From Atopsyche davidsoni (lineage: Eukaryota > Arthropoda > Insecta > Trichoptera > Hydrobiosidae): DNA of 64,000 bases. The notes beneath the pieces were generated by a model. It saw only the letters and a list, made by a program, of their open reading frames with translations, was not told where the DNA came from and made no database searches. Positions 25,363 through 40,375 of the stretch are shown here, piece by piece; positions within the stretch are counted from its first letter, which is position 1; each line of letters starts with the position of its first letter. The stretch covers positions 10,578,001 through 10,642,000 of the forward strand of contig JAILWY010000009.1 in assembly GCA_022113835.1 (NCBI GenBank), written 5' to 3'. The position numbers and the translations under genes were made by a program.

Positions 25363-26571
25363 ACAGCGGGAGAAAAGTGTTAACCGACTGAAATAAATTG
25401 GATTTTTTGAGGTTTTCTCAATGTTATTAAGACATAATCTGTAATAAAAACTCAACATTTTTTCTGTATATAAGTGTTTGCAGATTTTACGTCATTTAGC
25501 ATTTTTAATAAGAGATTTCAACCCTCATACTTTGTTTAATTTATCCTTGGTATATACTATATATTATTTAGTACTTTGAACATCTGTGTTAATATCCAAC
25601 TTATAGTCAACAATAACAGCAATAAAACGTCAGAATCATTAAACTATGTTAAATAAAATGAATTTGTATATATAATTTTAAGCGCATACAAGTCAACAAT
25701 TTATTTTGACTCAATTCAACCGATCAATTGTAGTAAAATTAAATATTTTATTTATTGTTTGCTTCTCTTGTTTGAGAATTATGTAAATTTGTTTATCATT
25801 TCAAGCACTTGTAAATCAAAAGGGTTACAACTATTGTTGAAATAAGATTGAAAATTTAATGGTACATATAACTAAGCGCAAGAGTAATTCTATTGTTTCC
25901 CAAACATTGTAATAAAAAATGGTAAACCTTAATATTAAGCCTGATAAAAATTATGATATGTGCAACCAATACGAGGTTTATATATAAGTATTAATATAGA
26001 AACTAGAAAAAACTCCATTACACTCTTAAGTTGTTAAATAGAACGGGAACAAGAATGTTTCCCTCTTGAATAACGAGGACGGTGTAAGGAGGCTGAAGAG
26101 ACACAAGCCTCGTGACCTAACAAATGACGGTCATAGGAATAATTGTAACGAAATAGCTTGCTTATTATCAGTTTAAGATATATTGTACTCTAAAACAAAA
26201 ATTACATTTTAAAATCGTAAAAAACACTAAATAGGAGCAATAAGAATATCATATACATTAATTTATAAAGTGAGTATACAAAAATGAAGAAGTCTCAAAA
26301 TAAGTTTCATCTGTTTGGTGTACGAATTGAATCCAATCTTTTTTTGTTTAATTTTGGTAGATAAGGATAATTGAGATTTAGGAGAGTAAGAAGACCAACA
26401 GACGCGGTGACATTTTGCAATAATGACAATGAGTCCATCACATTTCAATTTCATCATCAGAGGGCCGGGCGGAATGTAAGCCTTCAGGAGGCCCTGTAAG
26501 CGAGAGGTGCGCCTAGTGAGGTGTGAGAAGGGCCCGATAGAACACACCGGACGCGCGCGGCGGTTCATCTG

Positions 26572-26690
26572 CGCCCCCGCCCCCGCCCCCGCCCCCACCC
26601 CCGCCCCACCCCCACCCCCACCAACCCCCGCCCCACCCCCGCCCACCCCCGCCCCACCCCGCCCCCTCTCCGCCCCGCCGCCTGCCGCAC
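26572..26690 (+). repeat. C-rich low-complexity tract
   Basis: About 120 bases of C runs broken by single G or A (CCCCCGCCCC, CCCCACCCCCG). The strand transcribed in the receptor gene carries the G runs, so the pre-mRNA could form G-quadruplexes. The proline- or glycine-rich ORFs that cross it on both strands are consequences of the repeat, not genes. Confidence 0.9.
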
Positions 26691-29600
26691 AATGGCGCCA
26701 GGAAATAGAAGCCATTCTGATAAAAGAACTCTTCTCCAACAAAGAAATTTGTATCTCCTTTTATCATAAAGGAAATTTTTGCAAAAAGCTTAGAAATCAC
26801 TACAATATTGTACCGAAAATCATCGTTATACTCACTAAAGCAGTTTCGTTTACTTGATTAGATAGAAATTCATTAATACATTCATATGAAATATTGATTC
26901 AAATTATTAATATTTTTCAATTTTAAAAAAAAGGACGTGTCCATAATATTATTTTAAAATTTAATATATTTCACGTTACTAATTGCGCTACATCAGCAGT
27001 TGATAAAAACCATTGTTGCGTCAATATTCTTGGGATTTGTATACAGAAATTTATTTTCATTAAATATTTTGTAACTCAACTATTCTCATAAAAATCACCC
27101 AAAAAGTATGCGTTACAAATAAAAACATTGTCACCAAAAGCAGATATTGATATTTCCATAAAAACTTCTATAATTCAAAGACAATCGATCTACCACTACT
27201 GAGCCAATAAAATATTTTTTTTATTATTTCCGCAATATACTTTAGTACGCTAAAAACCTTCTAATTAATTAATTTTTAAAAGAATAATACACACCGAAGA
27301 CTTAGTGAGTTCAGAATCCACTCATCTTTATTGAAAGTTCCTAATATTCAGCCATTAATGTTTTAAGTGGTTTTTGTTTTTAATTACAACTAGAATATAA
27401 AAGTGCTCTCAAAAAGTTTTCAAAGAATCTAGAAAATGGAAGCCAGTAGATCCAACTGCTACCGCAAAAAGTAGCTGTGGAAAGAATTTTGTTTGCTTTT
27501 TTTCATTGCCTATCCACACGTACAAAAAAATATTTATGAACTTTCTATTGTATTAACTCTGAAAATAAAGGAGACATGAAATATGTCATTATAATTTGAC
27601 AAAATGTTTAAGAATTACGAATATTTCTACATTACAAATAATGACATAACTAAGAACTTAAGACCGTTTCAATATTCACGATGTATGTATATAAAATATC
27701 GTTTTTTCTGTTGAATCATTAAATATTCTACGTTATTTAGGACATCTGTATTTTTAATATCATAATCAAATTAATACTCGTATATTCGTTAATTAAATCT
27801 GTTGCATTTAGATAAATTAAGTACTATATTATATTGATATTAAGTTTTTGAGCCCGAATAATCATAATTATCGATCGGTGCCTACATCGTAAAGTTTCAC
27901 TGATATGCCAACTGTTTCAAACATTTCACACCGTTTCCTCTGTACAATTGAATAGTGAAGCTGATGTATGCGAAACTATTATCCCGTTTCAATAAGCAGC
28001 CCTTTCATGTGCGATCTTTGTGTGAGCTAAATACGTTTCGTTCAATAGTGATTGCTTTAATATTTCAGTTATCGCGATTCAATTATCAACGGCTAGTCTC
28101 TTTCGATTCCAATCAAAATTTAATCTCTCCCGAGAACTCGGCACGCTCTAACAAGCCGCGTCAATTATTCAAAGTATCAGATTCGGGGGGCCGGCGTGTC
28201 AAAAGCCCCGCTGCGCTCCTCCCCAGCCCCCCTCACCTGCCGTGAAGGTCCAAAACACCTGGCCAACATCAACATAATTATTTTTAAAGCATTTTTCACC
28301 ATAACTTCTGACTTTAATATTTTTGTTCAAAACGAACATTACTGTGAAAAAGTATATTTAAATCGATTTCCTCTTTTTTACAAAAATATAATGTAAACTT
28401 TGATAATTCAAAATTAAGCTTACTTTATTTATGAGTGTAACTCCAACGATTTATTTATATCTCGGCGCTTAAGCTATATAATTTAAAATATAACGTTTTT
28501 TTTGCGTAGTTAAGTCATGAAGCTATTAGCTATGAACTTATCTCGTTTAAAATAAACTAATTCTACGTTGCAATATTCATAAGTTTTAAATATTATATGT
28601 CTAATTTTGCGCCAGATGTTATTTATTTTTTTAAGTTTCTGAGAAAATTTTGTACATGATTTGAAATTGGCTTCATTGTAATAGATTTCGCATGCTGAAT
28701 AAACCTTTTACAAATGCACCCATCTCATCTCTCACACACGCAGCGGACAATATTGGACTCGCTTTTCCGAGGTAGAAAACGCTTTTCACGGGAAATCTGT
28801 TGACATTTTTGTACCTGTTGGCTTAACATTAATGAAGTTACTCCATCACATTATACAAATACCCCAAAACTGCGTAAACGAAAATATCCGGCGAACATTA
28901 TTTGCATACAACCAGTTCCATTAATTTATTTCAATTGGAAGCAACCGAATAAATATTTGCTCCGACTCTTTTAGCGGTGAGCTAGATTTATAGATGTATC
29001 TTTATTAACAAAGCCTTTATATTTACACATGACTTCATTTTATAATTTTATTAGTCTGGATACACAATCTCGTTAAAAATTCCAAGCGAGATAAAAACGC
29101 TAACGTAAAAATTATATGAATTGTATAATGTTTATTTAAATATATATTTTTTTAATTTAATTATTTTAATATAATAAATAATTGTTCAGTTTAAAATTAG
29201 GACGTTTTTATTAGACCAAAAAGTTGTATATTTTGATTAAATATTTTCAAGGTGTCGATTGCATTAGTCTCGAAGGAACAGCGAGCGACGCCAATTGGCG
29301 TCCAACTATCGCGGGCTCGCTTGCTTATCCCGGGTCGCCGTGCTCTCGACTTGCCAATTACACCATTCTGCACTACACTCGGCAATTCGTCTGCGACTGC
29401 CGCCCCAGTTTATACTTTTTAATAATAAAGTAAGCGCTCGAATGACGTATCTGCGTAATCACAGAACGGGGTAAATTTGCTAATGTACACACGGCCGGAA
29501 ATTTAATCCACCCACGCTGCTCGCCGAAGATAATAAACCGAATCGTTCCTCTCGAATACAACTACGCACTACCGGAGCAGTCGGAACTCGGTGACGCTAC

Positions 29601-31128
29601 TTAAATATAGCAGTGACTCGACATCGCTTTATATGGATTTGGGACTGGAAAATTGCATTTCCATCCTCATCCGTGTTTTCAGGCCAGGCGGCGCGGGCGC
29701 GCTAGGTTCGAATATAACTTCTCATGTTTCATTACTGTTTACTTAAACGATGAAATTTAAATTGATGTGAACATCCCGAAAACAAATTTTGGAACCACTT
29801 TTAGGAAGCTACGTAAGCTCACTGCTCAAAATTGAAGTTAAGATTACACTTTTGAGAGGATACAAATTTCTGTAAAACGTTTTATAACATAAGTTGACAA
29901 ATATGATGAAATTCGTGATGTAGACATCTCAATCTTTGTTTTATGCACCTCGAGGGTAAAAGAAAAAATGCTTAATCAGTAATTATTAATTGTGTGGTAC
30001 ATATTATAAAATCTATGTTGTAATTTTATTCTTCCACCACCCACATATTTATACTACCAAAAAAGTAGGTTCGAACAGGACAAAGCGGACAGCCGTTTTA
30101 CAATTAAGTTACATCACGCGACATCAAAAAATTTACGCGCTTTATATCAAAAACATTCCATTTTGACAAACCGCTAGATATGAAAAATCTTTCTGTTTTA
30201 ATAGTCACGATGGTGGAGTGCTCTCGGCTCGGCTCGCGGAGGGAACATATTGCATTCTCGGCCCCAGGGGCTGAGGGCCTCCCCGCACTTCGGGGAATAA
30301 GCAATACCGCGGCCTCACCTCCGCCCGCGCATTCCCAGCGACTCCGGCCGCCTGTCGTGTTCGACTTCATACACAATATGCGAGACCTCTGTATCCGTCC
30401 TCATATCAGATTTTACGGAAGAGGATTTTTGATAAACGACGACTGACATTTTCAAGACATCGTTGTTCTGAACCAAGTACACATATTCTTCTTTATATGA
30501 ACCACACAAGATCCCGGCTCGAACTGAGGACCACGAGGTTAAAAGAGTTTTTTTCTATGCTTTAAACATTTTTATTATTTCAAGCTTTCAAAACACTCAA
30601 ATCTCTTACAATGGTTTTCTTGTATAGCAATTATGGCAATTAACAAATTAAGCCGACTTTGGTTAAGTCGCAAAGTGGAAATACGGAAAATTAAAACGAG
30701 TTGTCATCAACGGATCGGATGAATTTTCGATAAGTATTGATGAGAGAACCCGCAGATCCGAAAGATGACGAATACCAACGTCATGTATTGTGTAATAATT
30801 AAAATGTTTTTTATTCAGTAATTTACATAGGCATATAATTTAAATCTAATCTAAAAGAATACATCAAATTTTTACTTCGGTTGAGTTGAATGTTTTTATA
30901 AGCTGAAAAAACTTTTTATATAAAATATTCCTATTCAAAAACATCACTCTTTTCAAGTAACGCTGGTTACGCTGGGCAGGGCAATACTGGAAATGAAAGG
31001 AAACTCCATTTTTTCCTTGAATTTTGTAGCCTCGCTAAAATAGTCAAATGCCCGACCCGGCGAGGAGGACTGCAGCGCGGGGCTGGCTTTATTGCTCACT
31101 CCGCGGATATTAAAAGTGAAGCTCCATC

Positions 31129-31169
31129 GCCCTCCGCCCTCCGCCCCCGCCCCCGCCCTCTGCCCTCTG
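31129..31169 (+). repeat. C-rich 6-7-bp minisatellite
   Basis: Repeats of GCCCTCC, GCCCCC and GCCCTCT follow one another in a GC island. On the pre-mRNA strand this is a G-run tract. Confidence 0.75.
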
Positions 31170-32890
31170 CACCGCGGAGCCGTTCCGAGCGAACTGCCGT
31201 TATCGTTAAATATTGATACTCCTTATTCTGTTAGGCGGCCGCGCCCGGAGTTCGGCTAAGATAATAGTTAACTCCCCTTTCTTGTTATGACTGGTCGCAA
31301 GAACGGCTAACTTCCTCTATTGTTTGCCTAATTTATGCCCGAACGTTATTACCAGTTATACTAGCAATGCAATAGTTTTAAGTACCGCGGTGTAAACTTA
31401 TCACTTATCTCATTAACGCTTCCTTAATACATGTTCATTGATTTATTTTATTTAGTCTTATTTAGTATTTATAACTTTCGGCGATCGTTTAAACTGATAA
31501 CTCGCAACCGAAAAATCACGAGTACGACAACCGTGCAGACAAGTGCATATTGCGTTCATTTCGGTTTGAACGAAACTATTTGTGTATTAAGGTAGCTTTT
31601 CTGGGTTTATTTCGGATTAACTAAATATAGCTTAAATATATAGCTAAATATAAAAACAAATTTGATGAAGCGTAAATCTTAAACTATAATGAAATACGAG
31701 TGCACTAATATGTAGTTTTATGTTTAATGAATCCAAAGCATTTAAAATAGTGCATTATTTTCAAATATAAAAAATTACGATTGTATTTACGAGAGCGTTT
31801 TTTATAGCTACATATAAATTTACTTTCTTATCATCATAAAAATCTTTATCGCATATACTATCCGGGAGATGCTAAAGATTTTTTGAAAACCTTTATTCAC
31901 ATGCATATAAAACTTTTTAATAAATATTGACACTTAATTTTATTTACATTTTCAATATAAATAAAAAAGTAGAGTTTTTTTTGCTTGTAACAGAGTCTTT
32001 GTGGGGTGTACTATAATTTTAAATCGCAATGAAAGTTTGATGAAATAGTTTAAGTATTTATTTGTATCTAACAGCCGCATTGTTTCCATTTTATCGTTAA
32101 CGTTTGATTTAAGACACAATAGCTATTAGCAGTCGCCCCTGGAGAACTAGGCTGTCGAATTTTGTCTCGACCCTCAACACCTGGAAAAGGGGGAATATCA
32201 AAGCAATTATTATATTTTGACAAGACTCAGGTTGGGACTGGCTAGAGAAGTAAAGTATGATAAACCCTTTATTTGGTAATACATTAACAATTACATATTT
32301 TTAAGTCGTTTGTTAACTAAAAACAATCAGAGTTTCTTTCCCATCTGTATCTGCAAAATAGCAGTAATTACAGCTCGCAATTATTTTCTGATTGTTGCTT
32401 TATAATAGCAGTGCGCTGTAATTAAAGGTTACTGTGCGGATAATTAATTTAGTACCTCATCAGGTGGACAATTTTCCCGTATTCATGACCGCGATAGAGA
32501 GCGCTCGGCCGCTGATGGACACTCCATTTATTTGGCGTACGGCTGCCTTCATTATAAATGAATGCCCAACGCACACTCACACATCGCACCGCCTGTAAAC
32601 TGTTCGCCTACAGGCACCCACACACGCGCGCAGAGGCTCTACTGCCTTCCAAATTGCATTGAAATCTCGCTCGCCTGCACTCTTTACATTGTTAGTCCTT
32701 TCGTTTACTTTTCAAATCTTGGAAATGTATTATGCACGAGAAAAAGTAGAAAATAAAACAAAAGAGACATGCATACGGATCGAGCGCGTGCAACTGAGAG
32801 AATATTTTTATTACGTATTTTATTTATATGTAGGTTAAACGTTACGTTTTTCTCCATTTCCTGTGGATAAATAGGTCAGCTCGTTCACCT

Positions 32891-32922
32891 GGCGGGGCGG
32901 GGCGGGGCGCGGAGAGGGGCGT
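32891..32922 (+). repeat. GGGGC-type short repeat
   Basis: GGCGGGGCGGGGCGGGGCGC is followed by further G runs. Here the G runs are on the plus strand, opposite to the C-rich tracts at 26.6 and 31.1 kb, so strand bias is not uniform. Confidence 0.8.
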
Positions 32923-35519
32923 GGGCGGCTGCGTGAACAGCGATAAAAACTCACATCAAATAATCATGGGGCTCGCGAGTGACTTCAACTTCGCCAAACA
33001 TATTTACAGTACACATATGAACTTGCGACCTTTATTTTTTAAGTTATCGCGCATAAAAGATTCTTTTCACCTTTCAGCGCTGACAAAGAGGAGAATTTTA
33101 CTGAGCTTTCAAAATTTAATCTAACGAGGTAGGTTTATAATTTTTTTTTTATTTAAGTCGTTAATTTTGTATTTGCGACTTTTTGAAAAAAACCATCAAA
33201 ATAATAAATTTACGATATTAATCGATAAAATGAGTAATGAATGGCTTAACAATCGATCTGTCGCTCGCCCACATTCTGGCGCAGTCCCTCGCGACGTCTA
33301 GAATGGCGAATGATTGATTATCTTTCGATCTCGAAGCGAGCGAGCTTGACAAGTTGAAGAAATATTTTCGGATGCCGAGCCCCCGACCGAGACGACTATA
33401 AAACTTCAATTTGCAACTGTCACAAATTGTCAAATATTATATGACAAGGAGCGACTCCCTCTTCCAGTTTAATTACATCGGTCGGCGGAGTTCGCAGCCG
33501 CAGCCCAGTGGAGGGTCGGCTGTCTCGCCTGCACCGGACCTATCCATCACGTCATTAACGCAATTAATAAATTTGATGAAACTTTGCAAATACAATCGAA
33601 TAAGAACTAAAAGTAGCTTTGACACGTCAGAAGAAAGTTTACTAATTTTCACTACCTGAAGTGGGTCATCCGTGTGAGCGAGCTCGATCTCGACAAGCGA
33701 CGTGTAAATTTTCAGCGTCTTTGCTAATTTTCGTTTCGTCTACTTCATCTCAAATTACACCTTTTCTGCGAGAAGCTGGCTGTAGGTCGCCTCCTCCGCT
33801 CTAACTTACAATTAGTTGGGATTCGAAAAGTTTAATTTCAGCTGTGGTGAAATATGGAATTTCAACATTCATTGGATGAATTTCAAATTTTTCAACCCTC
33901 TTGAACGTCTGTGCAGTGAATTTAATGTTCAAAGTTTGGAAATTCGAGCATGAGAAACTTTAAAGACGAATAACCCATTTTTTCCACTATGGTAAAAACG
34001 GATTTGAACTTTATAGATAAATTCATCAATCATTAACGTAAAAGTCTTAGAATTCTTTTACAATAAATTATGATTTGAGATTGTTTGATAAATGTTTCAT
34101 TTGACAATATTTTGTACTTTTTTTTGTTCAAAATAATATAACATTATTTTATATTGTGAAATCCGGTAAAATTTAGTATTTAATGTCAATAAAAATTAAA
34201 TAAAAGATTTTATTCCCAAGTTATTTTGCTTTTGAATGAAAATACAATACCAATAAAATATAACTCACAATCGTAATTTGTAGTCTGCCAGTAGAGGGTA
34301 TTCTCTTAGTGAAGACACACCATTACGATTGAGGAATATTGATAAATGGAAGATATCGGAGATGTCGGAGACTAATAGGCATCTTAGTGGAGGGGAGGCA
34401 CTTCGGAGAATATTGTGTGTAAAGAGAACGTTTCTCTCGCATGTCTTGGATGCTGTAAAGAAAGCGCCGATAACTTAAGGACTCTTTTGATATTTAGCTA
34501 ATGGAATCAATACACATTCAATTGTAAATAAATCACAAAAAACCACCAAATACGGTTCATGACAAGGAATGTATTTACAATAATAGGATAACGGTGTTTA
34601 TATGATATGAAGGAAATTAAAGATACAAACAAAAAAAAACTTATAAATTACGTGACAGAATCGCAAATATATTGAAAAAAATATGTGTGATTTATAATAT
34701 ATTCAAATTGTATGCATAAAAGCGTTTACAAAACAAATATTTCTGGAGTTAATACCTTTATTTATTTGTGAATATAACAGTGAAGTAATAATCTACCGAT
34801 TTCACAAATCAGAATAAGTTAATCCAAATGAATTCATCAAAAAATTATAAAGTCGATCGGTGCTGTTGAATAAAATCTAATCCGTCCGTAAAATATTCAA
34901 TTTGTACCGCTTTACGAAATAATAAGATTTTCTTAAGATATTTAAATCCACCCGGACAAAAGAAGCCGAGTCTTTTTACCTCACTACGCCGGAGGATCCT
35001 TTAAACCGTATAAATTTAGGCATTACAATTAAAATTGTTGCCAATTTTGTTTTGTTTCTTCGGCGGAGGAGCGCTCGGCGGGCGGACTCGCTCCTCCCTG
35101 CAGCGGCGGCCATTCTCATTCATTAATTACACCGACGCTTTTACATTTTTTATATTTCGGGAATAAAGCGCGAGACTGCGTCGCTCATTGCTCTGGAAAA
35201 CCGACCGCTGTTTCCTCGTTCAGAAAGAGTTGCAGTAAAATTGCAAAAATAATTTGAGTTTATGGTATTTCACATTCGCTTTTATTGTGCCGCTACATCA
35301 GTCGAGTATTATGCATTTTTTTACGACTTGTGAAAGAGAGAATTACTTTTTTTTTTTTTTAATGAAATGCTTATGATGTACCTCGGCGTAGGTATATTGC
35401 GAACAAACATTTTTTGGAGGAATACTGAAGTATATAATATAAGATAAGATACAATCGGCTTTACCGGTCTAAACATAGTAATGTATCGTCGTAATGAATT
35501 CAGGTTTAATCGTGAAGGC

Positions 35520-38500
35520 AACGCCGCGTCCCTGCGCGAGAGGTCTCGCGGAGCGGGTCAGCTAATGCCGCCTTCGTTGCTTTATTCATGAGGCCGATGA
35601 TTACGGCAGGCGAATCCTTAATTTCACGCTTATTGCAAATTCACGCAAAAACCACTCTATTAATCTTCCAAAATTAATTGAAAATGTTACTACCGCGAAA
35701 ATTATTTGTAATTACTTTGAACCTCGGGTAATTTACATTAGCGAAAAAACTAATGATCGATCGACCGTGGGTGTATGTAAACAGAAAACGCAAAAAAATA
35801 ATAAAATTTGGATGAGGAATCTACCTGTGAAAAGATCACACTTGAGGCCATACTTTTGGTAAAAACTATAACTCGTCTTTCCAAAAAATTTGGTCACCTA
35901 CTGTCCGCAATTTTCCTCGGCGCGTAAACATAAGCCGCGACGGCCAACAGAGGATTTTCGGAAACATTATTTATAATAAAACTGCTTATTTACTAAAAGG
36001 TTCACAGCGGAGTTTCCTCTTCATCTGCCTCATAAATAATGACAGCCCCGTCAGCGCCTCTCTGTCCTCGCCGGCGCTAATCTTTTTCAAATTTTCTGCG
36101 TCCCCTGCTAATGAACTTATAAGCTTTTTGAGCATTCGCAATGAGTCGGAAAGGGACGTCTGCCCGGGCGGCTCCGCGCCAGTCAATTAGCGACCGCTCG
36201 CGGCCCGGAGCGATTTTTGTACTTTGATGAAACGGCGCTCCGACGGTAACGCTAAATAAATTTTCTGCCGAATCTGTTGCTAAAAGCTCCACAAGTATGT
36301 CGTAAAAACCGAGCATCCCGCAGATATGATAAAACGTTCTCGCGGAACGACCCGAACGAGACACGATATGTATTTTTTTATGAATTATACTACAATCAGA
36401 ACTCTCTGTTTCCGCTTTGTTTACTCTCATTTCCTCTCTTGCCGCTCTGCCAAGAATGAGAAACTCTTCCAGCCGGCGTTTTTTGTTTCAATTCTTTCCT
36501 CATTCGGAAAATACTTTACAATATAACATTTCGCGTTGCCGCAATTCGGCCCGTACGAATCGACGTATCGAAGCCGCGCAGAGACAAATATAGGATAAAA
36601 CTTGATATTCGATTTCCGTTCGCCTTCGCCAGATTTGCGGATTGAAACATTTCAATACGCTTACCAATTTAAATTCAATAAAAATGTCGTGAAAATGTCT
36701 CACAAATATATCAAATGTTAAGCATACGCGGAGGTCTCGCAGGGAGCGACCTAATGGAGCGAGTCCCGAGCGCGGAAGGAAAGTCGATATACCGTACCGC
36801 GAAAGCTATTAGACTCGAACAATGGGGCATTCAAAAATATATTTTATTTTATATCATCTTTATACATCAATTATAAAATTTATTCCATGATTCTATTTTA
36901 CCTTGCACCTTTAGTATAACTTCATCTATTGACACCTTTTACTATAAAGTACCTAAAATATTAAAAATAATCTGCTTTAGTAAAGCTCAAATACTCGTTA
37001 AGTACGAATATAATTTGCTCACATTTAATAATAATTTTCATTTATTTTTTCGCTATTTAAATTTTTTGAGCCACAAATAATGTTTAATATAATTATGTTT
37101 ATAATTAAATTCCAAAAAAAAAAGTTTGGTATTTATAATTTAAAATCTTTATGGAAAACTTATAAGATATTGACTTTGAAAGGCCTACGACCCAATGACA
37201 TGTAAAGGGTTTTTATGGCTTACAGATTCCTCAGGAGATGGGAATTCCTTATGAGGAGCCTAAAATGTTGGATTCCTTTTTGCTTATTGCTTCTGTGCGT
37301 GTATGAAAAGTTAATTCGGTATCAAAAAAGCCGGTACGTGGGCGGCTGTAACTCTACCTCGGTGGGTCCATCAAATTGTAAATCGAATGACAAAATATAA
37401 GCCAAATGCGCCTTTTTTATTTGTCTTTTGTGCTTTATCAATAAAGCATAAATGTCAATTTGTTTCGGAATTTTGTATAATTGTGTTTCCTTAGTAGACA
37501 CGAATAAGATTATTGTTTGCTAATAAAAATTATATAGCGAAACTAATTCGATTCAAATACATTGTACGCCTCACATACATTTTATACGATCATATAAATT
37601 TTCCATACAATAATCAGTCTCGTAGTACACACTGCATGGAAAAACACAATCTGGTCCCCAACAAAGCACAATGCATTATAATGCAAAAGTATATTCCCGA
37701 GGGTCCCGGCCCTCCCCTCCTACTGGCAGTGCTCTCCGCGCCATCGTTCATTCCAATTACTCCAAATTATATTCCGATCCCCGCGGCCCCGTGACCCCGC
37801 GGCCCCGCGACTTGCATCCGCGGTCTTTATTCGCGGCATCAAACATTCGCGAGGCGGGCGCGCCTTATTACCGCCCGCCGAGGGCCCGGCGCTGCCGCTG
37901 AAGATTTATTCTCGCTCGAGTGTTTGCTCTTTGACTGCAGCTCGCCGGGCTCGAGAGTCCGCAGCCCGTGAAATGGCATAAATCACAGTAAACATTCCAA
38001 ATATTTTTTTCTCTCTCGAATTATAGAAATATCTGGAATTTACATTTGAAACGAGTACTCCGGGCCCTAACGATGAAAAGTTTGAAAATTATGACTTCGC
38101 GTCTGAAGTATATTTATTTTCTGTCGGTGCTCAAATTTAAATAAAAATCGCAGTCTTCCGGAGTCGACGGCTCCGTCCTTGCCGTTTGCTTTATTTTACA
38201 TTCACCGACTGCAGGAGTGTCAGAGGCAGCCTCCATTAGAGCTTCCGGATGATCTGAGTGTTCAGCGTTTTTATAATCGCTCATCAATCTCTCCGAATTG
38301 ACGTCCCATCTAAAGTTCTACTTCGCCGGCTCTCCGCTCCGTTCCGTCTCTTAATTCTTTTACGCTAAAGAAAGGCTTTTCAAATGTATTCACACATTGG
38401 AGAGGAAACGTCAGCTCGCAATTTGCGGTTTCGTTCTTGCGCCTCTCGCGAAGCGAGCTCCAGCCGGTAATTGTTTCGCGCGACACCTCCTCGGGGAGGA

Positions 38501-38700
38501 GAATGGAGTTAATTTGATATTAAATAATAAACTGTATCAGCGGATTACGTCGCGTCACTGCGGTCGAGTTACGCCAGAACAAAATTAAATTTTGATTGAC
38601 GGCGGAGGTAAATCTTATCAGAACCTCCTCGGAGAGCGAGCGCTGGAGCTCTCAGACGTTCGCTAATTTTGCTTCTCGATTTCGAAACCGGAGAATTCAC
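35520..38700. other. Composite block of balanced base composition in the intron after exon 2
   Basis: About 3 kb, interrupted by an AT-rich stretch at 36840-37190, has clearly higher complexity and CpG content than its surroundings. It contains repeated TTAAT/ATTAA-type homeodomain-like cores within GC-rich context (for example near 35560-35660, 36000-36330 and 38180-38640). ORFs here have no recognisable domains, intron phases or starts. It looks like conserved non-coding DNA, but this cannot be tested from one sequence. Confidence 0.3.
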
Positions 38701-40375
38701 CAGTTAAAATGTTTAATCTGTTATATAATATATATAAATATACAAAATGACGCATTTGCAGCTTCACAAAATAAAAATAAATATCCTGAAATAAAAACAT
38801 TAAAGCTAAAATTTTAAATATGTCCTAAAAGTATAAATAAAAAGTCAACTCGTTTCAAAAATTTGAATTCTCTCTGATAACGTTAATATTTTATAATATT
38901 ACGGAAGATATTCCTTATTACTTAATGAAGAATAAGTTTTTATGTTTGCATTCTTCCTACCAAAACGTAATTTCCACACGAAAGGGGACACCATTCATTG
39001 GCCAGTCGTAAACCTCGGCCGCGCCGGCCATTCGCCTTACTTTGTTCCTCTCGTGCTACTTACGGAATGTTTAACAAAATGGGTGACAATAAACTCCGTT
39101 TTTAATAATGTAAAAACAACAGTTTTTATGACCTTTACAGCACACTTATTTTTATTTAGATACATGTATAATTCTCTTTTGTAAAATACATTATTAAAAA
39201 TTCAAAGCTCTTGTGTAACTTTGATAAAAATCTTTTTAGTGACGATCCACGTATATCTCAAAACGTTTATTTTGCATTCTATTGTAAAACTTAAAAAATA
39301 CACGTAATAATATGCTAAATCTTTTTCTGGTAAATAAACAATAACAAAACAAATTAAGTATGTGCAGTTATGAAGAATCAATAAATCTTTAAAAAAACAT
39401 GCCTTACCTCGTTATTTTTCCGAGTAAGTCAAGAGAATTTTTTTAATAATACACACATAGCCTGCAGCATGAATGTTTAGTGCACTATTATTTGCATAAA
39501 CTAATAATATTTTTAACAAATCACATTATGACATCTAACATCTATTACTCTTTATTAACTCTGCATAATATTATATAAAACATATTGCATCTTATTTAAT
39601 TTATTCATGTATTAGCATAATTTAAAATTCATACGAAAATAACAACAGATTGACTGCATACATGTGTGAGCAGAAATTTTATTAGACCATTGCTTCATAA
39701 ATTTTCTGTATTTCGGAATTAATTTAACAAACATGTAAGCTGCCTTGCGCTTATACTTAATACGTCAGATTAATCGTTCAATAAACGTAACCGTGCTTAG
39801 CAAAACTTTTTACATGATGATAAATGTACAGCACAATTTTAACAAGCACTGGGTGTATATTTTTAGCATAATGATTATTCCTTCCTGACAACAACAGCAT
39901 AAACGCAAGCATACTTATTAATCTTCAGCCATATTTTTTAGACAGCAGCAAATCGTTTGAGGGAACGCGTTGCTATAAAGTTTCACGTGATATATCGTCA
40001 TTGAACAGCTTTCACAGAAGTAAAGTTATACTAACTTACTTAACAAAGCTGTCATTCTAAATAACTTACAAACGCAGTGTTAAATTCGCGTTTAATAAAT
40101 TCAGTGTTAAATAAAAACACTTTCAAGCTAGTTTCAGTATTTATTTAATTACTTTTTATTATTAAATTATCAAAACTCACTTACTGACTACCTCACCACA
40201 ATTGCAACGAAATAAACTGATACTTAAATAATTTTTAAAAATATAAATGCTTTTTAACAGGTACCAAGCATTTGCTAGCTTGTAATTTTGTCAATAGTTA
40301 CGATTGAATTTGCTGCTGCTTATTGATATATCATAGTGTTATTTTTATTAAAAAGGTAGAATACGGTTAACTCAC

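Larger units (their letters stand above)
21971..40375 (-). other. Intron downstream of exon 2
   Basis: This intron runs 18,405 nt from GTGAGT at 40375 to AG at 21971. It is AT-rich, with GC islands at about 25260-25380, 26470-26700, 28130-28260, 29270-29710, 30190-30380, 31020-31260, 32380-32660, 32880-33000, 33230-33790, 35040-35230 and a long composite block at 35520-38700. Simple repeats are listed separately. I scanned the minus strand for a third exon 3 (any codon choice for DEKNQ) and found none. No nested gene is supported. Confidence 0.8.

Noticed and set aside
26263..26857. Overlapping Gly-rich and Pro-rich ORFs on both strands
   Set aside because: They are translation artefacts of the C-rich tract at 26572-26690.
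30505..30540. Box B-like AGTTCGAGCC on the minus strand, suspected SINE or tRNA
   Set aside because: The flanking bases do not form a T-stem, and no box A lies at the right distance.
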